The position numbers and the translations under genes are program-made. A stretch of 64,000 bases of DNA, taken from positions 90,546-154,545 of the forward strand of contig CAYHGX010000001.1 in the NCBI GenBank assembly GCA_964356355.1, given 5' to 3'. The stretch comes from CAYHGX01 sp964356355 (GTDB taxonomy: Bacteria > Patescibacteriota > Gracilibacteria > UBA1369 > LOWO2-01-FULL-3). The notes below the pieces were generated by a model. It had not been told where the DNA came from, did no database searches, and saw only the letters and a program-made list of their open reading frames with translations. Numbering within the stretch: the first letter of the stretch is position 1; every line of letters begins with the position of its first letter. Of the stretch, positions 41,237-50,172 are shown piece after piece.

Positions 41237-42304
41237 ATGTTGGAAAAGCTAGAAAAATTTGAAAAGGAATTTCTGGAAATTCAAGCGCAATTGTCTGAAC
41301 CGGATGTGGTGAATGATCAGGTTCGTTATAAAACTTTGTCACGACGCTATAAGGAAATTGCCAAGGTGGCTTCGATGGCCAGTGAATATCGTGATGCGGT
41401 GAAAACGAAAGAGGAATCTGACTTGATGCTTAAAGAGGAGAAGGATAGTGAGATGAGAGAGTTGGCGAAGGTTGAGATGGAAGAAGCTGAAGCGAAAATT
41501 GCTAGGCTTGAAGAGAAGGCGGTGGTAGAGCTTTTGCCGAAGGATCCAAACGATTCCAAGGATTGTATTATTGAAGTGCGTGCTGGCGCAGGTGGAGATG
41601 AGGCAGCGCTTTTTGGCGGGGAATTGGCACGGATGTATTTGAGATTTGCGGAGCAAAATAATTTTAAAGTTGAGTTGATCAGTAGAAGTGAAGGTGCAAC
41701 GGGTGGCGTGAAGGAAATGATTTTTGCTGTGCGTGGTGAAAATGCTTATGGAACAATGAAATATGAAAGCGGAGTGCATCGCGTGCAACGTATTCCGGTA
41801 ACTGAAAGCCAGGGGCGTGTGCATACGTCTGCCGCTTCTGTGGCCGTGCTTTCTGAGGCGGAGGAGGTTGATATTCAAATTAGAGAGGAGGATCTTAGAA
41901 TTGATGTTTTTAGGGCGGGTGGAAATGGTGGGCAATCTGTAAATACTACGGATTCGGCGGTGAGAATTACCCATATTCCTACGGGATTAGTGGTGGCGTG
42001 TCAGGATGAAAAATCTCAGTTGAAAAATAAATTGAAGGCAATGCACGTATTGCGTGCTAGGCTTTATGCGGCAGAGGAGGAGCGTTTGGCTAAGGAGAGA
42101 GGTGATGCGCGTGCTAGCCAAATTGGTCATGGTGACCGCAGTGACAAGATTCGTACATACAATTTTCCTCAGGATCGCCTAACGGATCATCGTATTCATC
42201 AAAACTGGAGTAACCTTCCTGCAATTATGGATGGCGGAATCGCCGATATTATTGAAGCTTTGAAGGCGGCCGATCAGGAGGAGAGGCTGAGGAATGCTAG
42301 TTGA
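41237..42304 (+). CDS. prfA: Peptide chain release factor 1
   Basis: RF1 reads UAG and UAA stop codons and triggers peptide release. The 355-residue protein has the N-terminal coiled region, the codon-recognition domain (HRVQRIPVTESQGRVHTSAASVAVLSEAEEVDI) and the catalytic GGQ (FRAGGNGGQSVNTTDSAVRITHIPTG, GGQ at ~233), then QDEKSQLKNKLKAMHVLRARL and GDRSDKIRTYNFPQDRLTDHRI. It forms an operon with prmC. Its 3' end overlaps convergent nadB by 8 bp. Confidence 0.97.
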   Translation: MLEKLEKFEKEFLEIQAQLSEPDVVNDQVRYKTLSRRYKEIAKVASMASEYRDAVKTKEESDLMLKEEKDSEMRELAKVEMEEAEAKIARLEEKAVVELLPKDPNDSKDCIIEVRAGAGGDEAALFGGELARMYLRFAEQNNFKVELISRSEGATGGVKEMIFAVRGENAYGTMKYESGVHRVQRIPVTESQGRVHTSAASVAVLSEAEEVDIQIREEDLRIDVFRAGGNGGQSVNTTDSAVRITHIPTGLVVACQDEKSQLKNKLKAMHVLRARLYAAEEERLAKERGDARASQIGHGDRSDKIRTYNFPQDRLTDHRIHQNWSNLPAIMDGGIADIIEALKAADQEERLRNAS

Positions 42305-43790
42305 TATAGTGGCAGCCCAGGGAGGTTTTTCGTTTGTGGGCGGCTTCTAATATGAGGAGGCCGACGGTGGCCATGTTGTGGGTTTCGGCGATGGTGGGAT
42401 TTGTGCCGGAGATTTTTTCTAGTTGGGTGATGATTTCTTTGAGTTGAGGGATGGCTTCTTTTTGGATTTTTTCGCGATCGCGAATTACGCCGGCGTAGTT
42501 CCACATGAGTTTTTGAATTTGAGTGCGGAGGGATTTTGCAATTTTTGTTTTAGGGTCTTTTTCTGAGAGGATTTTAGGTGTTGGAATTTTTACTGATTTT
42601 TCTGCTGAGGTTTTTACGGAAAGATTTGTTGGTAAATTTTTGATAATTTGATTGCTGAAAACCAAGGCTTCAAGCAGTGAATTTGAGGCTAGACGATTGG
42701 CTCCGTGCACTCCGGTGCAAGTTACTTCGCCGAAGGCATAGAGGCTATTTATGGCTGTTTTTCCGTGTAGATCTGTTTCTATTCCACCGCAAATATAATG
42801 TGCGGCGGGAGTTACGGGGATTAAATCTTTGCTCAAATCGTATCCATATTTTAAGAGTGTCGCATAAATTTGGGGGAATCTTTTTTTAAGATATGACTCG
42901 GATTTGTGGCGAATGTCTAAGAATACTGGGCCGGTCTTTTGTTGCTCATAAATTTCTCGAGCAACTATATCTCGTGATGCGAGCTCTTTGAGTGGATGTT
43001 TTTTTACCATGAATCTTTCACCTTGGGAGTTGAATAATTTTGCGCCTTCGCCACGGAGGGTTTCGGAAATGAGAAAACGGGGAGATATTTTTTTGTCTAG
43101 TGCGGTGGGGTGAAATTGAATGAATTCCATATCTTTGGTGGGGCATCCTGCCGCTGTTGCAAGGGCAACTCCATCGCCTGTGGATATTTTGGGATTAGTG
43201 GTGTTGCCGAAGATTTGTCCGATTCCTCCAGTGGCGATAACGGTGGAGGTTGCAAAAATATTTTTAAATTTGCCATCTATAATTACTTGGGCACCGTAAC
43301 AACTTTTATTTTTGTGGATCAAATTTAGTGCAAAACAATTTTCTAGAATTGTAATGTTGGGATTTTCTTTGACGCGTTTAACGAGAATTTTTTCGATTTC
43401 TTTGCCGGTGTAGTCTCCTACATAGGCGATGCGATGGGCATGGTGACCTCCTTCGCGTGTGAGCTTTAGTTGGCCTTTTTCCTTTTCAAATTCCACGCCG
43501 AGGGCGATGAGTTTGTGGATAGCTTCAGTGGAATGCTTGATCATGAAGGTGACCGCTTTTTTGTTGTTGTGATGGGCGCCGGCCGCGAGAGTATCTGCTA
43601 TGTGGGCTTCGATATTGTCGGTTTTATCAAGGACGGCGGCAATACCTCCTTGTGCAAAATTGGTGCTGGAATCAATTATTTTTTTCTTTGTGGCAATGAT
43701 TACCTTGTATTTTTTCGCTGCGTTTAATGCAAAATTAAGGCCGGAGATGCCGGAGCCAATTACTAGGAAATCAGTTTTTAAATTAGACAT
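42297..43790 (-). CDS. nadB: L-aspartate oxidase
   Basis: NadB oxidises L-aspartate to iminoaspartate with FAD, the first step of de novo NAD synthesis. The 497-residue protein has the FAD motif FLVIGSGISGLNFALNAA, FAQGGIAAVLDKTDNIEAH, REGGHHAHRIAYVGDYTGKEIE, VIATGGIGQIFGNTTNP, EFIQFHPTAL (active site), SRDIVAREIY, and YICGGIETDLHGKTAINSLYAFGEVTCTGVHGANRLASNSLLEALVF. All are aspartate-oxidase rather than fumarate-reductase type. The start overlaps trhO by 8 bp. nadA and nadC are not in the window. Confidence 0.95.
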   Translation of the reverse strand: MSNLKTDFLVIGSGISGLNFALNAAKKYKVIIATKKKIIDSSTNFAQGGIAAVLDKTDNIEAHIADTLAAGAHHNNKKAVTFMIKHSTEAIHKLIALGVEFEKEKGQLKLTREGGHHAHRIAYVGDYTGKEIEKILVKRVKENPNITILENCFALNLIHKNKSCYGAQVIIDGKFKNIFATSTVIATGGIGQIFGNTTNPKISTGDGVALATAAGCPTKDMEFIQFHPTALDKKISPRFLISETLRGEGAKLFNSQGERFMVKKHPLKELASRDIVAREIYEQQKTGPVFLDIRHKSESYLKKRFPQIYATLLKYGYDLSKDLIPVTPAAHYICGGIETDLHGKTAINSLYAFGEVTCTGVHGANRLASNSLLEALVFSNQIIKNLPTNLSVKTSAEKSVKIPTPKILSEKDPKTKIAKSLRTQIQKLMWNYAGVIRDREKIQKEAIPQLKEIITQLEKISGTNPTIAETHNMATVGLLILEAAHKRKTSLGCHYIN

Positions 43791-44826
43791 TTGTAGTCTC
43801 TTTTAATTTAGGTCGTAAGCGAGATTTGTAAACTTTTAGCGTGTCTCCGTTTAACGTGAATTCATGGCGGCGTATTTTTTGTTCTTCGATTGGAAGTTGA
43901 ATAAACTGCTGACATTTTTCTGTGCAGCATCCATCAAATTTTTGGGCGCAATTTTGACATTGAATAAAAAGAAGATGACAGGCGTTGTTGGCACAGTTTG
44001 TATGATTGTCGCAAGCTTGGTTGCATTGATGACATTTACTAATTATGTCATCAGTAATACGTTCTCCTATGCGTTCGTCAAAGACGAAATTTTTGCCTTT
44101 GAACTTTGATTCTAAGCCAAGTTTTTTTATTTCATGTGCATATTGAATGATTCCACCTTTGAGTTGGTTAACATCTTTGTATCCGAGATGTTTGAAGTAG
44201 GCGCTGGCTTTTTCGCAACGTACACCGCCGGTGCAGTAAAAAAGAATTTTTTTATCTTCTTTGTTTTTAAGTAAATCTTCGACGATTTGGATCTCTTCGC
44301 GGAAGGTATCGGCGTCGGGACAAAGTGCGTTCTCAAAATGTCCCACTTCGCTTTCGTATTGATTGCGCATGTCTATTACAAGTGTTGCTGAATCTTCCAT
44401 TGCGGCGTTGAATTCTTCTGCATTTAGATGAGTGCCAACATCTGCTGGGTTGAACGTGTCATCATTTAGTCCGTCAGCTACAATTTTTTCTCTGACCTTT
44501 ATGGCGAGTTTATAAAAAGATTTGCCGTTGTCTTCTACCGCGATTTTAAATGGTGTATCGGTGAATCGTTGGTCTGAATAGAGTTGCTCTTTATATTTTT
44601 CGAAATTCCCAGTGGGTACGCTGAGTTGGGCATTAATTCCTTCGTGTGCGAGGTAGATGCGGCCAAGTACGCCGAGGTGGCTCCATTGTTCAAAAAATGC
44701 GTCGCGTAGGGCCTGTGGATTTTCAATTTTCACATATTTATAAAATGAAAGAGTTGTACGTTCGATTTCCTCTTTTTTGAGTTTGGCTTTAAGTTCCTGT
44801 TTGTTTATTAAATTTCTAAGTACCAT
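43783..44826 (-). CDS. trhO: tRNA uridine(34) hydroxylase TrhO (rhodanese-domain)
   Basis: TrhO (YceA) installs 5-hydroxyuridine at the wobble position U34 in an oxygen-dependent way. The 347-residue protein has the N-terminal acylphosphatase-like domain (FYKYVKIENPQALRDAFFEQW, GRIYLAHEGINAQLSVP), a rhodanese domain (TLVIDMRNQYESEVGHFENA, catalytic Cys in FYCTGGVRCEKASAYF, then VNQLKGGIIQYAHEI), and a Cys-rich C-terminal part (CHQCNQACDNHTNCANNACHLLFIQC) that likely binds zinc. It overlaps nadB by 8 bp as an operon. It is divergent from trhP, which serves the same modification by another route. Confidence 0.92.
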   Translation of the reverse strand: MVLRNLINKQELKAKLKKEEIERTTLSFYKYVKIENPQALRDAFFEQWSHLGVLGRIYLAHEGINAQLSVPTGNFEKYKEQLYSDQRFTDTPFKIAVEDNGKSFYKLAIKVREKIVADGLNDDTFNPADVGTHLNAEEFNAAMEDSATLVIDMRNQYESEVGHFENALCPDADTFREEIQIVEDLLKNKEDKKILFYCTGGVRCEKASAYFKHLGYKDVNQLKGGIIQYAHEIKKLGLESKFKGKNFVFDERIGERITDDIISKCHQCNQACDNHTNCANNACHLLFIQCQNCAQKFDGCCTEKCQQFIQLPIEEQKIRRHEFTLNGDTLKVYKSRLRPKLKETTNV

Positions 44827-44849
44827 GCGGGGCAGATTTTAACCTTGAA

Positions 44850-44879
44850 TTGGCTTTCTGGCAATCTTTGTAGTAGAAT
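44850..44879 (+). promoter_or_regulatory. Promoter of trhP, placed for a leaderless mRNA
   Basis: TTGGCT (44850-44855), 18-nt spacer, TAGAAT (44874-44879). The ATG at 44886 starts 6 nt after the -10, so the mRNA would begin at the start codon. Confidence 0.5.
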
Positions 44880-44885
44880 CGGCCT

Positions 44886-46169
44886 ATGAAAAAACCGGAA
44901 TTACTTTTACCTGCGGGTAATTTGGAGAAATTAAAGGTGGGGCTTGAATATGGTGGCGATGCCTTTTATCTGGGCTTTGCGCCTTTTAGTATGCGATGTA
45001 CTAGTACGGGTTTTACTAAGGATGATTTGGTGGAGGGTGTTGAGTTGATACGAAAAAATGGCAAGGATTTTTATATGACGATGAATATTTTTCCGCGTGG
45101 AAATAAGATTGATGTGTTTAAAAAACATATCGATTTTGTGAGAAAGCATGTAAAGCCTGATGGGATTATTGTGGCGGATCCGGGGTTGTTTAGCTTGTTG
45201 CGGGAGTTTTATCCTGAGGGGGTGCTGCATATGTCGGTGCAGGCGAATGTGCTTAATTATATGGCGGTGGAGTTTTGGAGAAAGCAGGGTGCTAAAAGAA
45301 TTATTTTGCCTCGAGAATTGATGCTAAGTGAAATTCGTGAGATTCATGAAAAGGTGCCGGATATGGAGTTGGAGCATTTTGTGCATGGTTCGATTTGTAT
45401 GGCTTATAGCGGTAGGTGTTTGCTTTCAAATTATATGACTGGGCGCGATTCTAATCAGGGTGCCTGTGCGCATAGCTGTAGGTGGAAGTATAAGGTGAAG
45501 GACGAAGATGAGGAGCGAGTGGCTCCAACCATTTCTACAGAGCCTCGAAGACATTTTTTGGAGGAGGAAAAGCGGCCTGGTGAGTTGATGGAAATTGAGG
45601 AGGATGAGCATGGGACTTATATCATGAACTCAAAGGATAACTGTATGTTGCCTTATCTGAAGGATTTGGTTGAGGCGGGTGTGTGCAGCTTTAAGGTGGA
45701 AGGAAGAAATAAAACTGAATATTATTTGAGCACGGTGGCAAATGCTTATCGCAAGGCGATTGATGATATGATGGCGGGAAAAGAGTTTGATAAAACTTTA
45801 ATGGATGAGGTGAAAAAAACTGCTAATCGTGGGTTTATCCCGGGGTATCTTTTTGGTTTCCCTGGGGATTTTCAAGATATTGAGTATGAGAAGGATAGTG
45901 TGAAGGATGAGTGGAAATATGCGGGAATGATTGATGAGTGCGTGGGGAAGGGGAGGGCGGGGTTTGTTTATAAAATGAATGTAAAAAATCGTTTTGAAGT
46001 TGGCAGAGAGGTGGAAATTATGGTGCCAGGAAAAAAATTCTCAAGTAAGGTTTTGGCGGCTTTTGATATGAAAAATGAGGCAGTGGATACTGTGCATGGT
46101 GGGACGGAAAGACTTGTGGAATTTGAGCAAGAACTTCCTCGATATGCTATGGTCAGGCTAAGAGTTTGA
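44886..46169 (+). CDS. trhP: Peptidase U32-family tRNA hydroxylase (TrhP-like)
   Basis: U32 proteins, once called collagenases, include TrhP (YegQ), which makes 5-hydroxyuridine at tRNA position 34, and RlhA for 23S rRNA. The 427-residue protein has the core ELLLPAGNLEKLKVGLEYGGDAFYLG, VADPGLFSLLREFYP, HMSVQANVLNYMAVEFW, RIILPRELMLSEIREI, the signature ELEHFVHGSICMAYSGRCLLSNYMTGRDSNQGACAHSCRW (Fe-S Cys ligands), and SFKVEGRNKTEYY with the C-terminal domain. Length is close to TrhP and shorter than RlhA. Its last 17 bp overlap convergent aroA-aroK. TrhP is preferred over RlhA because trhO is adjacent, but RlhA is not excluded. Confidence 0.88.
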   Translation: MKKPELLLPAGNLEKLKVGLEYGGDAFYLGFAPFSMRCTSTGFTKDDLVEGVELIRKNGKDFYMTMNIFPRGNKIDVFKKHIDFVRKHVKPDGIIVADPGLFSLLREFYPEGVLHMSVQANVLNYMAVEFWRKQGAKRIILPRELMLSEIREIHEKVPDMELEHFVHGSICMAYSGRCLLSNYMTGRDSNQGACAHSCRWKYKVKDEDEERVAPTISTEPRRHFLEEEKRPGELMEIEEDEHGTYIMNSKDNCMLPYLKDLVEAGVCSFKVEGRNKTEYYLSTVANAYRKAIDDMMAGKEFDKTLMDEVKKTANRGFIPGYLFGFPGDFQDIEYEKDSVKDEWKYAGMIDECVGKGRAGFVYKMNVKNRFEVGREVEIMVPGKKFSSKVLAAFDMKNEAVDTVHGGTERLVEFEQELPRYAMVRLRV

Positions 46170-47919
46170 GTATTCTTTTTGAGTCGTTGGCGGGGCTATT
46201 TGTTCGCTTGAAGATTAGGTAGGCGTTGTTTTCGTAGAGTGCTTTTCTTTCTTTGAGGAGTTGGGCGAGCTCTTTGGTGAGGGATTTTTGGGTGGTGAGT
46301 GGGGGGCGGTTGGGGTCGTGAGCGATGCGGGTGGCGGCGGCGGAGGGAGTGGTTTGCAGGTAAATAATTTGGCCGTTTTCTTTTAGGGCTTTGATGTTTT
46401 GAGCGGAAAGGAGGGCGCCGCCGCCGGTGGCTATTACGCAGTTTTGTAGCTTTGTGGCGGCGGCAATGATTTCTTTTTCAAGTTTACGAAAGTGTGGCCA
46501 GCCCTTTTTTTCTACAATGTCTTTGATTTTCATTTTGGCTTTTAATTCTATTTCTTTGTCGGTGTCGATGAAAGTTTTTTTCAATGTTTTTGCGAGCAGG
46601 CATCCAATGGTGCTTTTGCCGCTACCTCTAAGTCCTGTAAGTACGATATTGTTTGGCATGATCTTTTTCAAATCAGCCCAAAACGTCGTATAACTTTTTG
46701 ATACACATTCGGGATTTTCTATTTCTAAATAAGGAAAGTGGTTCTTTAGGATAGCAAAGCACATGGCCATGCGATGGTCGTTGTAGGTTTTGATTTGGAT
46801 TCTTTTTTGAGTGATTAGTTTGTTTTGGAGTAGGGAAGGTTGACCGATGATTTCAATAAAATCTTTGCCTGCTTTTACTTTAATTCCGAATTTTTTAATC
46901 TCATTTTGTAAAGCTTTGAGGCGGTCAGTTTCTTTAATTCTTAAATTGGCGATGTCGTAAATAAGTGTTTTTCCGGGTGTGAACATTGCTAATACTGCGA
47001 AGGTCATTACTAGGTCGGGAGTGGCGTTCATGTTTATTTTGCCGAGTGATTTGAGCTTTTGTGGACCTTGAATAGTAATGGATGTTTTATCGTTGGAGTT
47101 AGTTTGTATTGAGATTTTGGCACCCATTTTTTTGAGATAGTTGAGAAATTCAATGTCGCCTTGGAGTGAGTTTGGATTGATATTTTCTAGTGTAATTTCT
47201 TTTTCTGAATTGATCATTGCGAAGGCAGCGGGGTAGGAGGCGGAGGAGGCATCACTTTCTATTGTGTAGTTTTTGAGTTTTTTACCTGTTTGATTTGGTG
47301 GGACGATGAATTGTTTAAAATTTTTGTTCAAAACTGTGAGGCCGAAGTCTTTCATGACGGCGAGAGTAAGCTCTACATAAGGTTTTGAGCAAAGTTCTTG
47401 ATCAATATTGATGATGGTTTGATTTTTGGCGAAAGGTGAGACCATTAGGAGTGCCGAAAGATATTGGCTGCTGATATTACCTGGAAGATGGATAGTGCCT
47501 CCTTGAAGCTGAGAGGGAGTGATTATTAGGGGAGTACAGCCGGTTGGGCAGTTGATTTGGGCTCCGAGAGCCGTCAGTGCTTGTACTAATTCCTTGATCG
47601 GGCGCTCATTCATACGGGTGTCGCCGGTAATGTGAATAGTTTTTTTGTTCTCAAGTTGAGAACAGAGAGCTGTGAGGAAGCGAGTAGTGGTGCCTGCGTT
47701 TCCAGTAAGGATTTTGACTGTTTTGGCTGACGAATGGAGCTTTTTAATTCCTTCTATCATGTATTTTGTATCATCACAGAGATCATTTGTATCAACTTTA
47801 ATAGAGCTTTGGGTGAGCTTATTTAAAATAAGTACACGATTCAATATACTTTTGGAGCAGGGGACTGATACCGTGGATTCGTGCAACTTTATTGATCTAT
47901 TTTTGAGGCTTACTAACAT
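46153..47919 (-). CDS. aroA-aroK: EPSP synthase - shikimate kinase fusion
   Basis: A bifunctional shikimate-pathway enzyme of 588 residues. Residues 1-~415 are 3-phosphoshikimate 1-carboxyvinyltransferase: VPCSKSILNRVLIL, LTGNAGTTTRFLTALCSQL, DTRMNERPIKELVQALTALGAQI, SDASSASYPAAFAMI, RIKETDRLKALQNEIKKFGI and YNDHRMAMCFAIL. Residues ~421-588 are shikimate kinase: P-loop LTGLRGSGKSTIGCLLA (428-435), DTDKEIELKAKM, PHFRKLEKEII and VIATGGGALL. Catalytic and substrate-binding residues of both look intact. The two reactions are consecutive if order is kinase then synthase, so fusion may channel shikimate-3-phosphate. The 5' end overlaps aroB by 23 bp. Confidence 0.95.
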   Translation of the reverse strand: MLVSLKNRSIKLHESTVSVPCSKSILNRVLILNKLTQSSIKVDTNDLCDDTKYMIEGIKKLHSSAKTVKILTGNAGTTTRFLTALCSQLENKKTIHITGDTRMNERPIKELVQALTALGAQINCPTGCTPLIITPSQLQGGTIHLPGNISSQYLSALLMVSPFAKNQTIINIDQELCSKPYVELTLAVMKDFGLTVLNKNFKQFIVPPNQTGKKLKNYTIESDASSASYPAAFAMINSEKEITLENINPNSLQGDIEFLNYLKKMGAKISIQTNSNDKTSITIQGPQKLKSLGKINMNATPDLVMTFAVLAMFTPGKTLIYDIANLRIKETDRLKALQNEIKKFGIKVKAGKDFIEIIGQPSLLQNKLITQKRIQIKTYNDHRMAMCFAILKNHFPYLEIENPECVSKSYTTFWADLKKIMPNNIVLTGLRGSGKSTIGCLLAKTLKKTFIDTDKEIELKAKMKIKDIVEKKGWPHFRKLEKEIIAAATKLQNCVIATGGGALLSAQNIKALKENGQIIYLQTTPSAAATRIAHDPNRPPLTTQKSLTKELAQLLKERKALYENNAYLIFKRTNSPANDSKRILKLLA

Positions 47920-48955
47920 CTTCTTTGTGGATTATTGCTTTACCAATTTTCACTGGGTAGATAAAGTTCATTTCGTTGCCTATTTTCTTTTTGTCTGTAA
48001 GTAGGTCCTTGATTGTCGGTTTTATCTTTGAGGTAACAGGTAAACCGGTAGCTTTGAGTAAATTTTGTATTCTTTCTGTGTTGGATTTTTTGATAAAACC
48101 CTTTTCTTGTGCAATTTCGTTGATCATTGCCATGCCTATGCTTATAGCAAAGCCATGTGGAACCTTATAGTTGGATAATTTTTCGATGGCGTGACCGTAG
48201 GTGTGGCCATAATTTAGAAGCATTCTTTTTCCTGCTTCTTTTTCGTCTTTTTCAATTACTGATGCCTTTATTTCTACTGATCGTTTAATTATTTTGATCA
48301 ATGATTCAGTTTTACATTCTAAGATTGACACTAAGTTTCGTTCAATATATTTGAACAACTTCTTGTCTAGAATTACTCCGTATTTGATTACTTCGGCCAT
48401 GCCGTTGACTATTTGGGCTTTGGGTAGAGCTTTTAGATAATTTATCTCCATGAAAATTGCAGCTGGTTGGGTGATTGTGCCTAAGAGGTTTTTACCTGCT
48501 TTTAGGTCTACTCCGGTTTTGCCACCAACTGAGGAATCCACCATGGCTAATAGGCTGGTGGGTAAGTGTACATAGGGAATACCTCGCATATAGATGCTAG
48601 CAAGGAAGCCCGCGAGGTCTCCTGTGACGCCGCCGCCGAGAGCAAGGATTGCGTCGCGACGATCGATTCCGGCGGCGAGCATTTTCTCTGCTAGCTTTTC
48701 AATTGTTCCAAGTGATTTGGATTTTTCGCCAGCTGTAAAAGTGAAAAGTTCACAGTGAATTTTTTCTTTTTTGAAAAGTTTTAAGAGGTCTTCTCCAAAG
48801 ATTTTTGCCACTTTGTTGTCAGCGATAATTGCATATTTATTACCGAGATTTTTTTCTTTTAAAAATTTGGGTAGTTCTTTAATAATATTTTCACCGATAA
48901 AAACATCATGTGAAAAATTTATTTTTGTTTTTGGTTTGATACGGATTTTGATCAT
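47897..48955 (-). CDS. aroB: 3-dehydroquinate synthase
   Basis: AroB converts DAHP to 3-dehydroquinate with NAD+ and a metal. The 352-residue protein has IIADNKVAKIFGEDLLKLF, FTAGEKSKSLGTIEKLAEKML, ILALGGGVTGDLAGFLASIYMRGIPYVHLPTSLLAMVDSSVGGKTGVDLKAGKNLLG, NGMAEVIKYGVILDKKLF and the metal ligand region MLNYGHTYGHAIEKLS with KVPHGFAISIGM. Length and motifs are normal. It lies 12 bp after the DAHP synthase gene and overlaps aroA-aroK, so the three form one attenuated operon. Confidence 0.96.
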   Translation of the reverse strand: MIKIRIKPKTKINFSHDVFIGENIIKELPKFLKEKNLGNKYAIIADNKVAKIFGEDLLKLFKKEKIHCELFTFTAGEKSKSLGTIEKLAEKMLAAGIDRRDAILALGGGVTGDLAGFLASIYMRGIPYVHLPTSLLAMVDSSVGGKTGVDLKAGKNLLGTITQPAAIFMEINYLKALPKAQIVNGMAEVIKYGVILDKKLFKYIERNLVSILECKTESLIKIIKRSVEIKASVIEKDEKEAGKRMLLNYGHTYGHAIEKLSNYKVPHGFAISIGMAMINEIAQEKGFIKKSNTERIQNLLKATGLPVTSKIKPTIKDLLTDKKKIGNEMNFIYPVKIGKAIIHKEDVSKPQK

Positions 48956-48967
48956 TGGGTTTGTTTT

Positions 48968-49987
48968 TTATGTGAGTTTTTTATTTAGAGCATCGGCAAT
49001 CTTGCGGCTGTTGTCTAATAGTGTTGCGAAGTCTGCGGGAGTGAGTTGTTGCTGGGCATCGGAGAGGGCTTGTTTGGGATCGGGATGTACTTCCACTATA
49101 AAGCCGTCGGCGCCACATGCAATAGCTGCTTTAGTCATTGGTTCGATGAGGGAGTATTTTCCTGTTCCGTGAGAGGGGTCGGCGATGATTGGCAGATGAC
49201 TGAGTTCTTTTACTAATGGGATTGTGGCGAGTGCAAGTGTGTTGCGAGTTTCTTTTTCAAATGTGCGGATTCCTCTTTCACAGAGTATTACATTTCCGTT
49301 GCCGTTGGAAAGAATGTATTCGGCTGCAAGAAGGAGCTCTTCGATAGTGGCACAAAGTCCTCGCTTGAGAAGAACTGGTTTTTTGATACGTCCGAGTTCT
49401 TTGAGGAGTTCGAAGTTTTGCATATTGCGTGCGCCAATTTGAATCATGTCGGCTTTGGTGCAAACATATTCGAGGTCGCGGATATCGAGGACTTCGGTGA
49501 CGGTGGCCATGTTGTATTTCTTGCCAACCTCTTCGAGAATATCGAGGCCTTCTTTACCGAGACCTTGGAAGTTGTAGGGACCGGTGCGTGGTTTGTAGGC
49601 TCCGGCTCGGAGAAGATGCACTCCAAGTTTGGAGAGGTCGCTGGCGACTGAGTGCATTTGCTCTGGCGATTCAATCGAGCATGGGCCGGCGATGGCCACC
49701 ACCTGAGTGGGATCTCCAATTCGGGTGCCGTTGATTTCAATAATTGTTGGTTCGCTTTTGGTTTCTTTACTTACGAGTTTGTATGGTTGCAGCACCATCA
49801 TTACTTTTTCTACACCTGGTAATGATTCAATGTGCCCAGTGGAAATTTTGCGTTCATCACCGATGAGGGCAATTACAGTTCTTTCAACTCCGTACATGGG
49901 TACCGGTTGAAAGCCTTGTTTCTCCATTTCTATCACTATTTTTTCGGCCTGCTCTTTGGGAGCGTGGGCGCGCATTACTATAATCAT
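48968..49987 (-). CDS. aroF: 3-deoxy-7-phosphoheptulonate (DAHP) synthase, type I-beta with N-terminal regulatory domain
   Basis: DAHP synthase joins PEP and erythrose-4-phosphate, the entry of the shikimate pathway. The 339-residue protein has a ~70-residue ferredoxin-like (ACT-type) N-domain (MIIVMRAHAPKEQAEKIVIEMEKQG, ending VEKVMMVLQPYKLVSKE), as in Thermotoga, where it gives feedback control by Tyr/Phe. The catalytic barrel follows: VAIAGPCSIESPEQM, LLRAGAYKPRTGPYNFQGLG, MIQIGARNMQNFELLKELG, VLLKRGLCATIEELLLAAEYI, ILCERGIRTFE, PIIADPSHGTGK and VEVHPDPKQALSD. It leads the aro operon. Both transcription (attenuator) and probably enzyme activity (N-domain) sense aromatic amino acids. Confidence 0.95.
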   Translation of the reverse strand: MIIVMRAHAPKEQAEKIVIEMEKQGFQPVPMYGVERTVIALIGDERKISTGHIESLPGVEKVMMVLQPYKLVSKETKSEPTIIEINGTRIGDPTQVVAIAGPCSIESPEQMHSVASDLSKLGVHLLRAGAYKPRTGPYNFQGLGKEGLDILEEVGKKYNMATVTEVLDIRDLEYVCTKADMIQIGARNMQNFELLKELGRIKKPVLLKRGLCATIEELLLAAEYILSNGNGNVILCERGIRTFEKETRNTLALATIPLVKELSHLPIIADPSHGTGKYSLIEPMTKAAIACGADGFIVEVHPDPKQALSDAQQQLTPADFATLLDNSRKIADALNKKLT

Positions 49988-50000
49988 GATTGTTTTGGGT

Positions 50001-50027
50001 TAAAAAAATGCCTCATGTGTGTGAGGC
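50001..50027 (-). terminator. Attenuator terminator before the aro operon
   Basis: On the minus strand GCCTCA-CACACA-TGAGGC followed by ATTTTTTT, 14 nt before the DAHP synthase start. Its 5' arm can instead pair with the upstream antiterminator segment. Confidence 0.88.
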
Positions 50028-50059
50028 TTAAATTGGGAAATGAAAGTTTAAGACCTCAC
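50021..50059 (-). promoter_or_regulatory. Antiterminator hairpin of the aro attenuator
   Basis: On the minus strand GTGAGG-T-CTTAAA (50047-50059) can pair with TTTAAGCCTCAC (50021-50032), 12 bp with one bulged T. This uses up the 5' arm of the terminator at 50001-50027, so the two folds exclude each other. A small ACTTTAG / CTAAAtAGT hairpin just upstream, at the end of the leader-peptide ORF, could act as the pause hairpin. Confidence 0.75.
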
Positions 50060-50062
50060 TAT

Positions 50063-50152
50063 TTAGTTGAAGCTAAAGTAAAAACCAAACGCGAAGGAAG
50101 TGGCGGTGGTGGGTGTGTGTACTGATTGTGCTGCGTTTAGTTGTTTTGTCAT
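50063..50152 (-). CDS. Phe/Tyr-rich attenuator leader peptide
   Basis: A 29-residue peptide read from ATG 50152 to TAA 50063, ending SFAFGFYFSFN: five Phe and one Tyr within nine residues, just before the stop. This is the classic layout of pheL-type leader peptides, although the sequence itself is not like E. coli PheL. A ribosome stalled at the Phe codons for lack of charged tRNA-Phe would free the antiterminator segment (50047-50059) and let transcription enter the DAHP synthase-aroB-aroA/aroK operon. When Phe is ample, the terminator at 50001-50027 forms. It has a TTGACA promoter about 20 nt upstream. There is no good Shine-Dalgarno. No protein role beyond translation itself is expected. 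Confidence 0.85.
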   Translation of the reverse strand: MTKQLNAAQSVHTPTTATSFAFGFYFSFN

Positions 50153-50172
50153 GCTATCTTATTTGTGGTTCA

